From positions 1 to 35,110 of the forward strand of contig SSFI01000078.1 in the NCBI GenBank assembly GCA_008015325.1: DNA of 35,110 nt, read 5' to 3'. Position 1 is the stretch's first letter. The number at the start of each line of letters is the position of its first letter. Of this stretch, positions 15,479 through 24,360 are shown in pieces. The translations under genes were made by a program, and so were the position numbers. The notes beneath the pieces were generated by a model. It saw nothing but the letters and a program-made list of their open reading frames with translations, did no database searches and was not told the DNA's origin. Origin of the DNA: Rheinheimera sp. (GTDB lineage Bacteria; Pseudomonadota; Gammaproteobacteria; Enterobacterales; Alteromonadaceae).

Positions 15479-15516
15479 ATAAAAAAATGCCAGAGCTTGC
15501 TCTGGCATTTTTTTAT
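15479..15516. terminator. Bidirectional Rho-independent terminator between rpoH and yibQ
   Basis: ATAAAAAAATGCCAGAGC (15479-15496) is followed by TT and then its exact complement (15499-15516), an 18-base perfect palindrome. The GC-rich core GCCAGAG/CTCTGGC is flanked by seven A's on one side and seven T's on the other, so it works as an intrinsic terminator on both strands. It begins 15 bases after the rpoH stop and can also stop transcripts from the convergent yibQ operon. Confidence 0.9.
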
Positions 15517-15660
15517 GTCCATGGAAGGACGGTATGGTGAAGCAGGGCTTTCGAAACGCCAACAGTTTGGCGTTTCGCCTGATGAACGCCATTCGCTCTG
15601 CGAACGGCTAAATGCAGGCACGTGGTGCCCAGAGCTTTTTCGGCGATGTCCATGCAAGGA
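15516..15660. repeat. Four-hairpin intergenic element flanked by direct repeats
   Basis: The 145 bases between the rpoH terminator and the yibQ stop are bounded by an imperfect direct repeat TGTCCATGSAAGGA (15516-15529 and 15647-15660, 13 of 14 identical). Within lie hairpins in series: GTCC/GGAC (15517-15530), an 11-base perfect stem CGAAACGCCAA/TTGGCGTTTCG (15552-15577), GCCATTCGC/GCGAACGGC with one mismatch (15588-15608), and GGCAC/GTGCC (15617-15629). No gene is credible here. It may be a REP- or MITE-like repeat unit or a structured RNA. Confidence 0.5.
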
Positions 15661-15665
15661 TCAGT

Positions 15666-16748
15666 TCAACGCAGCAGCAGAACCGGCGATACGGCAACCG
15701 GCGTTTCGGCCGGCTGCGGGTAAAAACGTCGCCACTCTGGCTCCGCAACCGGCGCCACTGCAGGAGTATCAAAACCTGGCAACTGCGGCAAATAAGGGGG
15801 ATGCCAGGGGATAAGTTCAGGCACTGGTTCATTGATCTCAGTGACTACGGCGGGAGCCACTGTAGTCACTGGTCCTAATGCTATGACCTGAGTGCTGATT
15901 GTTTCATCAACAGTTGCCGTTGTTGCCGCTTTTGTTTTCACCGGCTGTGGTTTGGTGGTACCCGCAGTATTGGCAATTAACAGCGCGGGTGCCGCCGGTA
16001 AATCAAGTAACGCCGACGCCGGTACAACTTTAATGCCTTGCTGGGCCAGACGCGGTAAGTTTTTCTTCAGATAACGATACGTCTCCGGATAGGGATGACC
16101 AATAGCCACAGCATGGCCATGCTGTTTCGCCAGCTGGATCAACTGATTAAACTGCCGGTCCAGTGCTTTGTAAGATTTGTCGTTATCAAGGAAAACATCG
16201 CGGCTGCGGGTTTTCACGCCGTGTTTTTGTGTGATAGCAGCGACTACACTTTTCCCGGTGGTTTTGCTGTCAATAAAATACAGACCCCGCGCCGCCACGA
16301 CCTGCATCACCCAGTCCATTTGTTCTGGCAATGCCGTATACAGGCTGCCCATATGATTATTGACGCCGATGGCCTGCGGCACACTATCCAGCGCCTTATT
16401 CAGTGCCTGCTGGACCTGTTGTTTATTCATTGGCCGGCGCAGCGCACCTTTACCTAATAAATGGTTTTGCGCGACGGCTTCCATCGGCATATGCAACATG
16501 ATTTCTTTGCCATGCTGGCGGGCAAGGGCAATCATGTCATGGCCGTTTGGCGTAAAAGGCATCACCGCCACAGTCAGGGCGTACGGCAGGCGGATAATAT
16601 CCGGGTCGACTTTTTGATAACCGATATCGTCGATAATAATCGCCACTTGCAGAGGCAGAGATTGCGCCTGCACCGGCAGCGACAAGCAACAGACAACTGA
16701 GAAAAGCTGGAAAATACGCACGCTGGAATGATTCACTGATCTTGGCAA
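15666..16748 (-). CDS. yibQ: Divergent polysaccharide deacetylase family protein (YibQ-like)
   Basis: The 360-residue exported protein has a signal peptide (IFQLFSVVCCLSLPVQAQ, cleavage near residue 29). Its divergent polysaccharide deacetylase (DUF610) domain spans about 32-250: VAIIIDDIGYQ, VAVMPFTPNG, KEIMLHMPMEA, GVNNHMGSLYT, FIDSKTTG and VAIGHPYPETYRYL. The metal-binding Asp and His positions look conserved, so activity on a glycan is possible; the substrate is not known. The last 110 residues are a Pro/Ala/Thr-rich tail that E. coli YibQ (319 residues) does not have to this extent. It is the third gene of gpmI-envC-yibQ, 38 bases after envC. No ATG nearer the signal peptide is available. 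Confidence 0.88.
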   Translation of the reverse strand: MPRSVNHSSVRIFQLFSVVCCLSLPVQAQSLPLQVAIIIDDIGYQKVDPDIIRLPYALTVAVMPFTPNGHDMIALARQHGKEIMLHMPMEAVAQNHLLGKGALRRPMNKQQVQQALNKALDSVPQAIGVNNHMGSLYTALPEQMDWVMQVVAARGLYFIDSKTTGKSVVAAITQKHGVKTRSRDVFLDNDKSYKALDRQFNQLIQLAKQHGHAVAIGHPYPETYRYLKKNLPRLAQQGIKVVPASALLDLPAAPALLIANTAGTTKPQPVKTKAATTATVDETISTQVIALGPVTTVAPAVVTEINEPVPELIPWHPPYLPQLPGFDTPAVAPVAEPEWRRFYPQPAETPVAVSPVLLLR

Positions 16749-16786
16749 AGCGCCGGCTGAATTTCAGGCCGGCATTATGCCTGTTG

Positions 16787-17944
16787 TTAAGGATTTCGCA
16801 ACCAGCGCAGCGGGTCTACCGCCGCACCTTTTTGCCTGATCTCAAAATAAAGCCCACTGCGGTCTCGGCCGCCGCTCTGGCCGACCAGTGCAACATGGTC
16901 GCCAATCCGCACCACGTCACCGGGGGATTTCAGTAAACTTTGGTTATGCCCGTACAGACTCATCAGGCCATTGCCGTGGTCCAGCACTATGACCCAGCCA
17001 TAGCCCCGCAACCAGTCGGCATAAATCACCTGACCATCGGCGACCGCCCGCACCGGCTGGCCATTGGCAGCCTGAATTAAGATACCGCTGGCCGTGGTCT
17101 GGCCGCCTTGGGCTGCACCAAACTTCTGCACTAAATTGCCTTGTACCGGCCAGGGCAGTTGCCCTTGTTTTTTGCCTTTATACGCCAGCCGGCGGTTGGC
17201 GGCTTCAGCTTTTAGTTTGGCAATGGTGCTCTGCAGACTTTTTTCATTGCCTTTGAGATACGCCAGTTGTTGTTTCTGCTCAGCCAGCAACTCGCGCAGT
17301 TTGGCCACACTTTGTTGCTGCTGGTTTTTGGCCGCGATTAAATCCTGCTGTTGCGACTTCAGCTCATCGAGCCGCAGGCTTTGTTCGTGGCGGGTTTGTT
17401 GCTGCAGACTGGCCAGCTGCTCCAGTTCGCCGACGGTTTGTTTCAGTGCCTCTAACTGCTTGATTCGGGCGTTATTAAAGTATTGATAATAGGTCAGTAA
17501 CCGCTCCAGTTTTAACGCATCCTGCTGATTTAAAAGCAGTTGTGTGTAGTCGTGACCACCGACCTGATACGCCGCTTTAACCTGTGCTGCTAAAAGTTGT
17601 TGCTGGGTTTGTCGCTGCTGTTCCAGCTGTTGCTGGCGGGTCGCCAGCTCTGCCAGTTTGGTGTCCAGTTGCAGCAGCTGCTGCTGTTGCACTGCGACAG
17701 CTGCCGCCGCTTCTGCCAGCTTCACGTCAGCCTGCTTCAGCTGCTGCTCGGTGTCGCGCAGTTGCTGTTGTTGCTTCGCCCGCTGTTGCTCGGTGCGGGC
17801 AATATCCTGCTGCACCGACTTCAGTTCCTGCCGTGCTTTGGCGGTGTCGGATTGCTGCGCCTGCGCCAACGGCGCAAGCAGCCAAAGCAACAGGCCAGAT
17901 ATGACGATGGCAGGTTGCGCCCACTGGCGCTTCGGGATTATCAC
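16787..17944 (-). CDS. envC: Murein hydrolase activator EnvC
   Basis: EnvC is the periplasmic coiled-coil protein that FtsEX uses to activate the amidases AmiA and AmiB at the septum. The 385-residue protein has a signal peptide ([18 protein letters not shown], cleavage near 29), a long glutamine-rich coiled coil (about 33-255) and a C-terminal LytM/M23-like domain (about 265-383). The zinc ligands of active M23 peptidases are lost: GILIQ and LYFEI stand where ligand histidines would be. This is typical of EnvC, which regulates but does not cut. It starts with GTG, overlapping the gpmI stop by GTGA. Confidence 0.93.
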   Translation of the reverse strand: MIIPKRQWAQPAIVISGLLLWLLAPLAQAQQSDTAKARQELKSVQQDIARTEQQRAKQQQQLRDTEQQLKQADVKLAEAAAAVAVQQQQLLQLDTKLAELATRQQQLEQQRQTQQQLLAAQVKAAYQVGGHDYTQLLLNQQDALKLERLLTYYQYFNNARIKQLEALKQTVGELEQLASLQQQTRHEQSLRLDELKSQQQDLIAAKNQQQQSVAKLRELLAEQKQQLAYLKGNEKSLQSTIAKLKAEAANRRLAYKGKKQGQLPWPVQGNLVQKFGAAQGGQTTASGILIQAANGQPVRAVADGQVIYADWLRGYGWVIVLDHGNGLMSLYGHNQSLLKSPGDVVRIGDHVALVGQSGGRDRSGLYFEIRQKGAAVDPLRWLRNP

Positions 17945-19485
17945 CGTAGCTGAAACAACACTTTGCCGGTCATTTCTGCCGGTACCGGCATGCCAAGCAG
18001 TGTCAGCATCGTCGGTGCTATATCACTCAGGATACCACCATCAACCACATCCGCCGGCCGGCCAACATAAATCAGCGGCACCGGATCAGAAGTATGTGCT
18101 GTGTGCGCCTGGCCGGATTCGTGATCGACCATTTGCTCCGCATTGCCGTGGTCGGCAGTGATAATGCATTCGCCGCCAACTGCCGCCAGTGCTTCAACCA
18201 CCCGGCCAATGCAGTGGTCGACCGCTTCCACCGCTTTAACCGCAGCTGACAAAATGCCGGTATGACCGACCATATCGCCGTTGGGGTAATTGCAGATAAT
18301 GACGTCAAACTGTTGGCTGTGAATGGCTTCGACCAGTTTGTCGGTCAGCAGCGTCGAGTTCATTTCCGGCTGCAAATCATAAGTGGCGACATTTGGCGAT
18401 GGGATCAGGATACGCTCTTCGCCCGGAAATACGTCTTCGCGGCCACCGCTGAAGAAGAAGGTGACATGGGCATATTTCTCGGTTTCAGAAATCCGTAGCT
18501 GGGTTTTCTGATGTTTAGCCAGCCATTCACCGAGCACGTTATTCAGGCTCTCCGGCGGATAAGCCACCGGCGCTTTGATGTCGGCGGCGTATTCAGTCAG
18601 CTGAACAAAGGCACCGAGCGCGACCACGCGTTTACGCGTAAAGGCATCAAAAGTAGGTTCAGTGAAAGTGCGGCTGAACTGACGGGCGCGGTCGGCACGG
18701 AAGTTCATAAAAATCAGTGCATCGCCATCTTCTAATTGTACCGGCTGGCCGTCGTTGCCAACGATAGCAGTGGCTTTAACAAATTCGTCGTTTTCACCGC
18801 GCTCGTAGGCCGCGTGCAGGGCCGAGACGGCGTCCGTTGCCGTATAAGCGGCGCTGCCATCAACAATCAGGTCATAAGCCTGTTCCACGCGATCCCAGCG
18901 TTTGTCCCGGTCCATCGCATAATAGCGGCCAACGACAGAGGCGATTTGGCCTTTGCCCAGTTCCTGACAACGTTGTTGCACCCGTAATAAGGAAGCTTCG
19001 GCGCTGCGTGGTGGGGTGTCGCGACCATCGAGGAAAGCGTGCAGGTAAATCTTGTCAGCACCCTGACGGGCGGCCAGTTCAATCATCGCAATTAAATGGT
19101 CTTCGTGGCTGTGCACGCCACCGGGCGATAATAAGCCCATCAGATGCACCGCTTTGCCGGCTTGTACCGCGGTTTGCACGGCGCCGGCCAGGACCGGATT
19201 GGTGAAAAAGTCGCCATCGGCGATGGCTTTGGTGATGCGGGTCAGTTCCTGATATACCACACGGCCTGAGCCTAAATTAACGTGGCCGACTTCAGAGTTA
19301 CCCATTTGACCGTCTGGCAGACCTACGTCCATACCAGAACCGGAAATCAGACTGTGTGGATAATCGCGCCACAACCGGTCCATTACCGGCGTATTGGCCT
19401 GAGCGATAGCGTTATCCGCCGGGTCTTCGCGATAGCCCCATCCATCCAGAATCAAAAGTACCAGGGGTTTGCCAGACTTCGCCAT
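17941..19485 (-). CDS. gpmI: 2,3-bisphosphoglycerate-independent phosphoglycerate mutase GpmI
   Basis: GpmI interconverts 3- and 2-phosphoglycerate in glycolysis and gluconeogenesis using two Mn ions and a phosphoserine intermediate. The 514-residue protein has Asp14 in LLILDGWGY, catalytic Ser64 in MGNSEVGH, the binding segment [14 protein letters not shown], the region [16 protein letters not shown], and the C-terminal metal residues in [11 protein letters not shown] and [11 protein letters not shown]. Length and motifs are those of the family. It is the first gene of gpmI-envC-yibQ and is divergent from yibN across 237 bases. Confidence 0.97.
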   Translation of the reverse strand: MAKSGKPLVLLILDGWGYREDPADNAIAQANTPVMDRLWRDYPHSLISGSGMDVGLPDGQMGNSEVGHVNLGSGRVVYQELTRITKAIADGDFFTNPVLAGAVQTAVQAGKAVHLMGLLSPGGVHSHEDHLIAMIELAARQGADKIYLHAFLDGRDTPPRSAEASLLRVQQRCQELGKGQIASVVGRYYAMDRDKRWDRVEQAYDLIVDGSAAYTATDAVSALHAAYERGENDEFVKATAIVGNDGQPVQLEDGDALIFMNFRADRARQFSRTFTEPTFDAFTRKRVVALGAFVQLTEYAADIKAPVAYPPESLNNVLGEWLAKHQKTQLRISETEKYAHVTFFFSGGREDVFPGEERILIPSPNVATYDLQPEMNSTLLTDKLVEAIHSQQFDVIICNYPNGDMVGHTGILSAAVKAVEAVDHCIGRVVEALAAVGGECIITADHGNAEQMVDHESGQAHTAHTSDPVPLIYVGRPADVVDGGILSDIAPTMLTLLGMPVPAEMTGKVLFQLR

Positions 19486-19503
19486 AACTTGCTCCGCTTA
19501 TCA

Positions 19504-19527
19504 GTTACTTGATCTCGTTACTTGATC
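19504..19527. repeat. Tandem 11-base direct repeat upstream of gpmI
   Basis: GTTACTTGATC occurs twice with a 13-base period (19504-19514 and 19517-19527), 19 to 42 bases upstream of the gpmI start. It lies in the gpmI leader or promoter region, where a paired site could bind a regulator. No known binding consensus was recognised. Confidence 0.45.
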
Positions 19528-19680
19528 AACATTTTTCCCGTATCTAATCCGTGCTCATCTTACCGAAATTCAGCGGTGACTCCAATCGCTGCTGTGCAGA
19601 AACTGTGCAAACAGCCGGGCAAGCCGATGGCGGATGCACCCTGGGGACGGCGGAGGGCTGTTTTTGCCATTGAAACCCGT

Positions 19681-19686
19681 TATACT
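19681..19686 (+). promoter_or_regulatory. -10 element of a yibN operon promoter
   Basis: TATACT (19681-19686) matches five of six bases of the -10 consensus and lies 36 bases before the yibN ATG. The -35 region about 17 bases upstream (around 19658-19664, TGTTTT) is poor. The remaining intergenic DNA to 19485 shows only the tandem repeat. Confidence 0.35.
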
Positions 19687-19722
19687 CCGGCGCTGATCCT
19701 GTGACCAGATGAACGGAATGTT

Positions 19723-20148
19723 ATGCAACAATACGTCGAATTTGCCGGAAATCACCCGATTTTAGTGGTGATTTGGATAGGTCTGCTGCTGGCGATTATT
19801 GTCAGTTATATCCAGGCTATGTTTTCAAAATTGCAGTTCGTCACGCCGACTGAGCTGACATTATTAGTTAACCGCGAAGATGCGCTGGTGCTGGATATCC
19901 GCAGCAACGATGATTTCAAGCGCGGTCATATCACCGGCGCCCGCAATATTCCGCTGGCGCAACTGTCCGGCCAGATTGGCAGCCTTGAAAAGGCCAAAGA
20001 CGCACCCATTATAGTGGTCTGTCAGGCTGGTATGTCCGCTCAAGGGGCGGCTAAACAGTTGTCAGCTGCAGGTTTCAGCCGCGTTGCGGTGCTGACCGGC
20101 GGTATGGGTAAATGGACTGAATCCAGTTTACCTGTGGTAAAAAAATAA
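19723..20148 (+). CDS. yibN: Membrane-anchored rhodanese-like protein YibN
   Basis: The 141-residue protein has one N-terminal transmembrane helix (about 11-31, HPILVVIWIGLLLAIIVSYI) followed by a single rhodanese domain (about 38-138). The active-site loop is CQAGMSA with Cys100, so sulfur transfer or redox chemistry is possible. Signature parts are LVLDIRSNDDFKRGHITGARNIPL and GGMGKWTESSLPV. YibN is encoded beside grxC-secB-gpsA across gammaproteobacteria and has been linked to the membrane protein insertion machinery. It is 13 bases upstream of grxC and likely first in the operon. Confidence 0.92.
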   Translation: MQQYVEFAGNHPILVVIWIGLLLAIIVSYIQAMFSKLQFVTPTELTLLVNREDALVLDIRSNDDFKRGHITGARNIPLAQLSGQIGSLEKAKDAPIIVVCQAGMSAQGAAKQLSAAGFSRVAVLTGGMGKWTESSLPVVKK

Positions 20149-20161
20149 CCGGAGCAGAGCG

Positions 20162-20425
20162 ATGAGCAGTCCCAGCGTCACTATTTACACCAAAGATTAT
20201 TGTCCGTATTGTGTGCGCGCAAAGGCTCTGCTCAGCCACAAAGGCGTCGAATTTCACGAAATAAAAATCGATGCTCAGCCTGAACTCAGACCAGAAATGA
20301 TTGAAAGATCAGGCGGTCGCAGCACTGTGCCGCAAATCTTCATCAATGACCAACATATCGGTGGCTGTGATGACCTGCATGCGTTAGACGCGCAGGGTCG
20401 GTTAGACACACTACTACAACTTTAA
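20162..20425 (+). CDS. grxC: Glutaredoxin 3 (GrxC)
   Basis: The 87-residue glutaredoxin has the CPYC dithiol active site (Cys14, Cys17), the glutathione-binding TVPQIFI with its cis-proline, and GGCDDLHAL. It reduces disulfides using glutathione in the cytosol and can serve ribonucleotide reductase. It sits between yibN and secB, 21 bases before secB. A good ribosome-binding site (GGAG) precedes the ATG. Confidence 0.96.
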   Translation: MSSPSVTIYTKDYCPYCVRAKALLSHKGVEFHEIKIDAQPELRPEMIERSGGRSTVPQIFINDQHIGGCDDLHALDAQGRLDTLLQL

Positions 20426-20446
20426 GCATATTCTCAGGGAACCATC

Positions 20447-20929
20447 ATGGCCGACGAACAACTGAACACAGCTGCGGAAGAGCAGCAAGTCCCATTTGCT
20501 ATCCAGCGTATTTACGTCAAAGACATCTCTTTTGAATCACCAAATGCACCAGCCATTTTCCGCAAGGAATGGCAGCCGGAAGTTAAATTAGATCTGGATA
20601 CCCGCAGCGAAAAACTCGAAGACAATATGTTCGAAGTGATTCTGTCGCTGACAGTAACCACCACTGTAGGCGGCGAAACTGCATTCCTGTGTGAAGTGCA
20701 ACAAGCCGGTATCTTTGCAGTACCAGAACTGCAAGACGCGCAGATGGCGCATATGCTGGCTTCATTCTGTCCAAATATCCTGTTCCCATATGCCCGTGAA
20801 ACTGTGGCCAACCTGGTGAACCGCGGTACTTTCCCACAACTGAACCTGGCTCCGGTTAACTTTGACGCGCTGTTTGCTCAATATGTGCAACAACGTCAGG
20901 CGGAAGCCCAGGCACAATTGCCAAACTAA
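20447..20929 (+). CDS. secB: Protein-export chaperone SecB
   Basis: SecB is the tetrameric cytosolic chaperone that keeps preproteins unfolded and delivers them to SecA. The 160-residue protein shows [19 protein letters not shown] at the start, [10 protein letters not shown]-like [24 protein letters not shown], and the strongly conserved [36 protein letters not shown]. Length is normal. It is co-transcribed with grxC upstream and gpsA 12 bases downstream. Confidence 0.97.
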   Translation: MADEQLNTAAEEQQVPFAIQRIYVKDISFESPNAPAIFRKEWQPEVKLDLDTRSEKLEDNMFEVILSLTVTTTVGGETAFLCEVQQAGIFAVPELQDAQMAHMLASFCPNILFPYARETVANLVNRGTFPQLNLAPVNFDALFAQYVQQRQAEAQAQLPN

Positions 20930-20941
20930 GCTGCAATCAGC

Positions 20942-21946
20942 ATGACTTTGCATTCGGCAATTACGGTTTTAGGCGCCGGCTCTTACGGCACGGCGCTGGC
21001 GATCTGCCTGGCACGTAACGGCCATTCCACGTTGTTGTGGGGCCGCAACAGTGCTGATGTTGCCGCCATGGCGCGGGACCGGATTAATCACCACTATTTG
21101 CCGGATATTGTGTTGCCGGAACAACTGGCGGTGACCGATGACCTGCAGGCGGCTGTTAAAGCCAGTCAGAATGTGCTGGTGGTGGTGCCGAGTCATGCTT
21201 TTGCCGACACTTTACGGCAAATTAAGCCATTTTTACTGCCGCATGCCCGGGTCGCCTGGGCGACCAAAGGCCTGGAACCGGACACTGGCCGGCTGCTGCA
21301 GGATGTTGCCCGCGATATTCTTGGTGATGAAGTATCACTTGCCGTTTTATCCGGGCCGACTTTTGCCAAAGAACTGGCGAAAGGCTTGCCAACTGCGATC
21401 TCGCTGTCGTCAACTGACGCAGAATTCATCACAGTACTGTCTGATTTGTTGCATTGTGGCAAAACCTTCCGGGTCTATACCAATCCGGATTTTATCGGCG
21501 TGCAGCTCGGTGGTGCAGTGAAAAACGTCATTGCTATCGGCGCTGGCATGGCCGACGGCATCGGTTTTGGTGCCAATGCCCGTACTGCGCTGATCACCCG
21601 TGGTCTGACTGAGATGTGCCGGTTGGGTTGCGCTTTAGGCGCGAAAAAAGAAACTTTTATGGGCATGGCCGGTTTAGGCGATTTAGTGCTGACCTGTACT
21701 GACAATCAATCCCGTAACCGCCGCTTTGGTCTGTTACTGGGGCAGGGTGTCGGTGTTGACGACGCCATCTCGCAAATTGGTCAGGTGGTTGAAGGCTATC
21801 GCAACGCCCGCGAAGTTTATAACCTGGCGACTCGTGTTGGCGTCGAAATGCCAATCACTGAACAAATTTATCAGGTGTTGTATCAGGGCAAAGACGCCCG
21901 GGCCGCCGCACTGGATTTATTAGGCCGGGAAAAACGCGACGAATAA
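20942..21946 (+). CDS. gpsA: Glycerol-3-phosphate dehydrogenase [NAD(P)+] GpsA
   Basis: GpsA reduces dihydroxyacetone phosphate to sn-glycerol 3-phosphate, the first step of phospholipid synthesis. The 334-residue protein has the N-terminal Rossmann loop [11 protein letters not shown] (about 9-19), VWATKGL-like [30 protein letters not shown], the catalytic lysine region [17 protein letters not shown], and [21 protein letters not shown]. It ends the yibN-grxC-secB-gpsA operon. In E. coli cysE follows; here the next gene is convergent, with one base between the stops. Confidence 0.97.
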   Translation: MTLHSAITVLGAGSYGTALAICLARNGHSTLLWGRNSADVAAMARDRINHHYLPDIVLPEQLAVTDDLQAAVKASQNVLVVVPSHAFADTLRQIKPFLLPHARVAWATKGLEPDTGRLLQDVARDILGDEVSLAVLSGPTFAKELAKGLPTAISLSSTDAEFITVLSDLLHCGKTFRVYTNPDFIGVQLGGAVKNVIAIGAGMADGIGFGANARTALITRGLTEMCRLGCALGAKKETFMGMAGLGDLVLTCTDNQSRNRRFGLLLGQGVGVDDAISQIGQVVEGYRNAREVYNLATRVGVEMPITEQIYQVLYQGKDARAAALDLLGREKRDE

Positions 21947-21947
21947 A

Positions 21948-23705
21948 TCAGCTGGCCTGCTGCCATTGCTGCTGCAGGCCGTAGGGTAACTGCTGGCCAC
22001 TGACTGGTCGCATTTTACTGAAATGTAAACCGCGGCAACTAAAGCAACCCATCACATGCAGCAGATAAGCCTGCATTTCAGTATCCACACCTTGTACACT
22101 GACTTGTAACCCCTGATTGATTAATAACCTGATCAGACTCGCGCAGGCATTGCGCTGGGTGTCAGATTCTTCCAGTTGCCGGATCATCTGCTCTGATAGC
22201 TCTGCAGCCTGCCAGTAGGATTGCTGTAACAGCTGTAATGCCCCAACACCATGCCCGACCTGAGTTATCATCAAACCGAAACCTGCAGCTACCAAAGCTT
22301 CGGCCTGGGCGTTAAATCCGGCGGGATCCTGCAGCCAGCCCTCTTCAGTCAGACACAATACAAACTGACTGGCTTGCAGTTGATGGTCGTGCAACAGACT
22401 TTGTAAAAAAGTCAGCAGGCCGCTGTGGCGAAAATTGGCTGCCGACAATTCAACTTGGACCGGAGGCAATTCGCCAAGCCGGTGCCACAGTTCCAGCAAC
22501 TGGCAGCTCTGGCAGAAAGCCCAGCGTTCCAGTGCCAGCAACTGCCCGGTTTGCCCGGCCAGCGGCTTCAGCACTGCGTAATTCAGTAAGCCCCGGCCTG
22601 GTGACCGCCAGTGCAGCTCGAGCCTGACGGCGTGGGCCAAGCCGCTCGACAGTTCAATAACGGGTTGTGACCAAATCTCCAGCTGGTATTGGGTCAGCGC
22701 TTGCTGCAATTCAGCCTGTAGCTGAATACCTGCCACTGTACTTTGGTTTTGCATTTGCCACAGATGCAGCTTGTCGGGCACTGTGCTGGCGATTTGCAGC
22801 GCCTGCGCCGCATGCGTTTGTAATTCGTCAATATTGGGGCCGGCATCGGGAAATATGGCAATACCGGCGTGGCAATTCAGCCGGACTTCGGCGGCTGGGA
22901 TCACAAAAGGGCCCTGACAGAAGACCAGGATCTCACGGGTTAATTGCAGCGCTTGCTGCTGTGATTGTTCATTATGACCATCAAGGCTTAATAAAATTGC
23001 CAGTTGCTGTGGCCCCAGTCGGGCGAAAAATGCTTCCGGCGGCATTTCACTCTGCACATTTTTAACCAGCTGCTGCAACAAGCTGTCAGACGCCACACTG
23101 CCAAAGTTGCGTCGGATGGTCTGCAATTCGGCGATATCCAGCAAGACCAGCGCAAAGCTGTGATAACGCAGCTGATGGCGGATTAACTGCTGTTGCAGCC
23201 AGTAGCGCCATAACGCCTCTGCCGGCCAGCCGGTCACAGTGTCCAGACAGGCGTCAATCTGGCTTTGCATCTGATCCAGTTCAGCTTGCAGCGTCCGCCA
23301 GCGCCAGAGCAAATACTGGCGCCGATAACCGGGGATCACGCTGACCTGCAGCTGAAACGCCTGCCTGGAGTGCTCGCCCATCCATACCTGTCCCTGCCAG
23401 TGCGGGCTGATTTGCAACATTGCCATAATGTCGGGGAGGCCGGGATGCTGGCCATCTGCCGAGAAAAAAAGCTGTGATGCTATATGTGTGGTAAGTGGCG
23501 GGAAGCGGGTTTCATTGTTATGCCACAGCTGTTTGCCGTCGGCATCAGTCAGCCAGAAAGCAGCAGACTGTTGTTGCAAATAGCCCAGTAATGCCTGATT
23601 TTGCAGAGGGGTGCGCTGTAAGATCCAAAGCCGCAGCACCAGAGCGGTGATCGCGACGGCCGCAAAACCGGTCAGTATCAGGTAGATCCATTCCGAGATT
23701 TCCAT
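21948..23705 (-). CDS. Membrane-anchored protein with degenerate GGDEF and EAL domains
   Basis: The 585-residue protein has an N-terminal transmembrane helix (about 6-30), a PAS-like segment (about 40-140), a GGDEF-type domain (about 170-310) and an EAL-type domain (about 330-575). The GGDEF site reads LGPQQ (in RLGPQQLAILL), and the EAL motif position reads RLELHW with the later acidic motif TQVGHG in place of the usual DDFGxG. Both catalytic sites therefore look dead, so it probably senses or binds c-di-GMP or acts through protein contacts. The ATG at 23705 has AGGAA seven bases upstream. A longer reading frame reaches 23900 but would overlap the divergent trmL gene. It occupies the place of cysE in the E. 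coli order. Confidence 0.82.
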   Translation of the reverse strand: MEISEWIYLILTGFAAVAITALVLRLWILQRTPLQNQALLGYLQQQSAAFWLTDADGKQLWHNNETRFPPLTTHIASQLFFSADGQHPGLPDIMAMLQISPHWQGQVWMGEHSRQAFQLQVSVIPGYRRQYLLWRWRTLQAELDQMQSQIDACLDTVTGWPAEALWRYWLQQQLIRHQLRYHSFALVLLDIAELQTIRRNFGSVASDSLLQQLVKNVQSEMPPEAFFARLGPQQLAILLSLDGHNEQSQQQALQLTREILVFCQGPFVIPAAEVRLNCHAGIAIFPDAGPNIDELQTHAAQALQIASTVPDKLHLWQMQNQSTVAGIQLQAELQQALTQYQLEIWSQPVIELSSGLAHAVRLELHWRSPGRGLLNYAVLKPLAGQTGQLLALERWAFCQSCQLLELWHRLGELPPVQVELSAANFRHSGLLTFLQSLLHDHQLQASQFVLCLTEEGWLQDPAGFNAQAEALVAAGFGLMITQVGHGVGALQLLQQSYWQAAELSEQMIRQLEESDTQRNACASLIRLLINQGLQVSVQGVDTEMQAYLLHVMGCFSCRGLHFSKMRPVSGQQLPYGLQQQWQQAS

Positions 23706-23827
23706 CTGAGCATTCCTTGCACAATGACCTTTGCCAACTATAGAGGTCCGTCGAAAAAATCGCCACTGCGGAAGTTTGGAAAGTACTGGTTTTAAGCAAC
23801 AGCGGTTTTCAACCACAACCCCTGGGG

Positions 23828-23833
23828 TATAAT
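23828..23833 (+). promoter_or_regulatory. -10 element of the trmL promoter
   Basis: A perfect TATAAT at 23828-23833 lies 28 bases before the trmL GTG start. The -35 (TTTTCA at 23806-23811, spacer 16) is weak. The start would be near 23840 with a leader of about 20 bases that includes the GGAG ribosome-binding site. Confidence 0.5.
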
Positions 23834-23860
23834 CGGTTTTTTGTCTGCGCCGGAGTCGCT

Positions 23861-24325
23861 GTGTTTCATATCGCGTTATTTGAACCCAAAATTGCGCCAA
23901 ATTGTGGCAATATTATCCGTCTGGCGGCCAATACCGGCTGTGCTTTGCATTTAATAGAACCGCTGGGTTTTGATTTTGAAGAGAAAAAACTGCGGCGCGC
24001 TGGCCTTGATTATCACGATTTAGCCAATGTCACCCGGCACGCCAGTTATGCCGCTATGTTGGCGGCCGTGGCGCCTTCACGGGTGCTGGCGCTTACCACT
24101 AAAGGCAGCCGGCCGCACACTGAGTTGCAATATTTGCCGGGCGATCTGTTGTTGTTTGGCTCAGAGACCTCAGGGTTGCCGGATGACATTCGCAACGCCA
24201 TTCCGGCTGAATTGCGGCTGCGCATTCCGATGATGCCGGATGCCCGCAGCCTGAATCTGGCTAATTCGGTTGCTATTGTCTGTTATGAAGCCTGGCGTCA
24301 GCAGGGTTTCATCGGTGCTTTGTAA
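23861..24325 (+). CDS. trmL: tRNA (cytidine(34)-2'-O)-methyltransferase TrmL
   Basis: TrmL is a SPOUT methyltransferase that 2'-O-methylates the wobble base of two leucine tRNAs. The 154-residue protein has [20 protein letters not shown] at the N-terminus, the knotted-site motifs [10 protein letters not shown] and [24 protein letters not shown], and the standard length. The start is GTG with GGAG five bases upstream; the next residues, FHIALFEP, match the family start. In E. coli trmL lies after gpsA-cysE. fieF follows after 35 bases on the same strand. Confidence 0.94.
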   Translation: MFHIALFEPKIAPNCGNIIRLAANTGCALHLIEPLGFDFEEKKLRRAGLDYHDLANVTRHASYAAMLAAVAPSRVLALTTKGSRPHTELQYLPGDLLLFGSETSGLPDDIRNAIPAELRLRIPMMPDARSLNLANSVAIVCYEAWRQQGFIGAL

Positions 24326-24360
24326 CCAGCGCGTTATCCTATCCGGCACAGGAGCCTTGG

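Noticed and set aside
23706-23900. Longer start for the GGDEF-EAL gene
   Set aside because: It would overlap the trmL promoter and start, and the added residues are basic and not membrane-like; the ATG at 23705 has a good ribosome-binding site.
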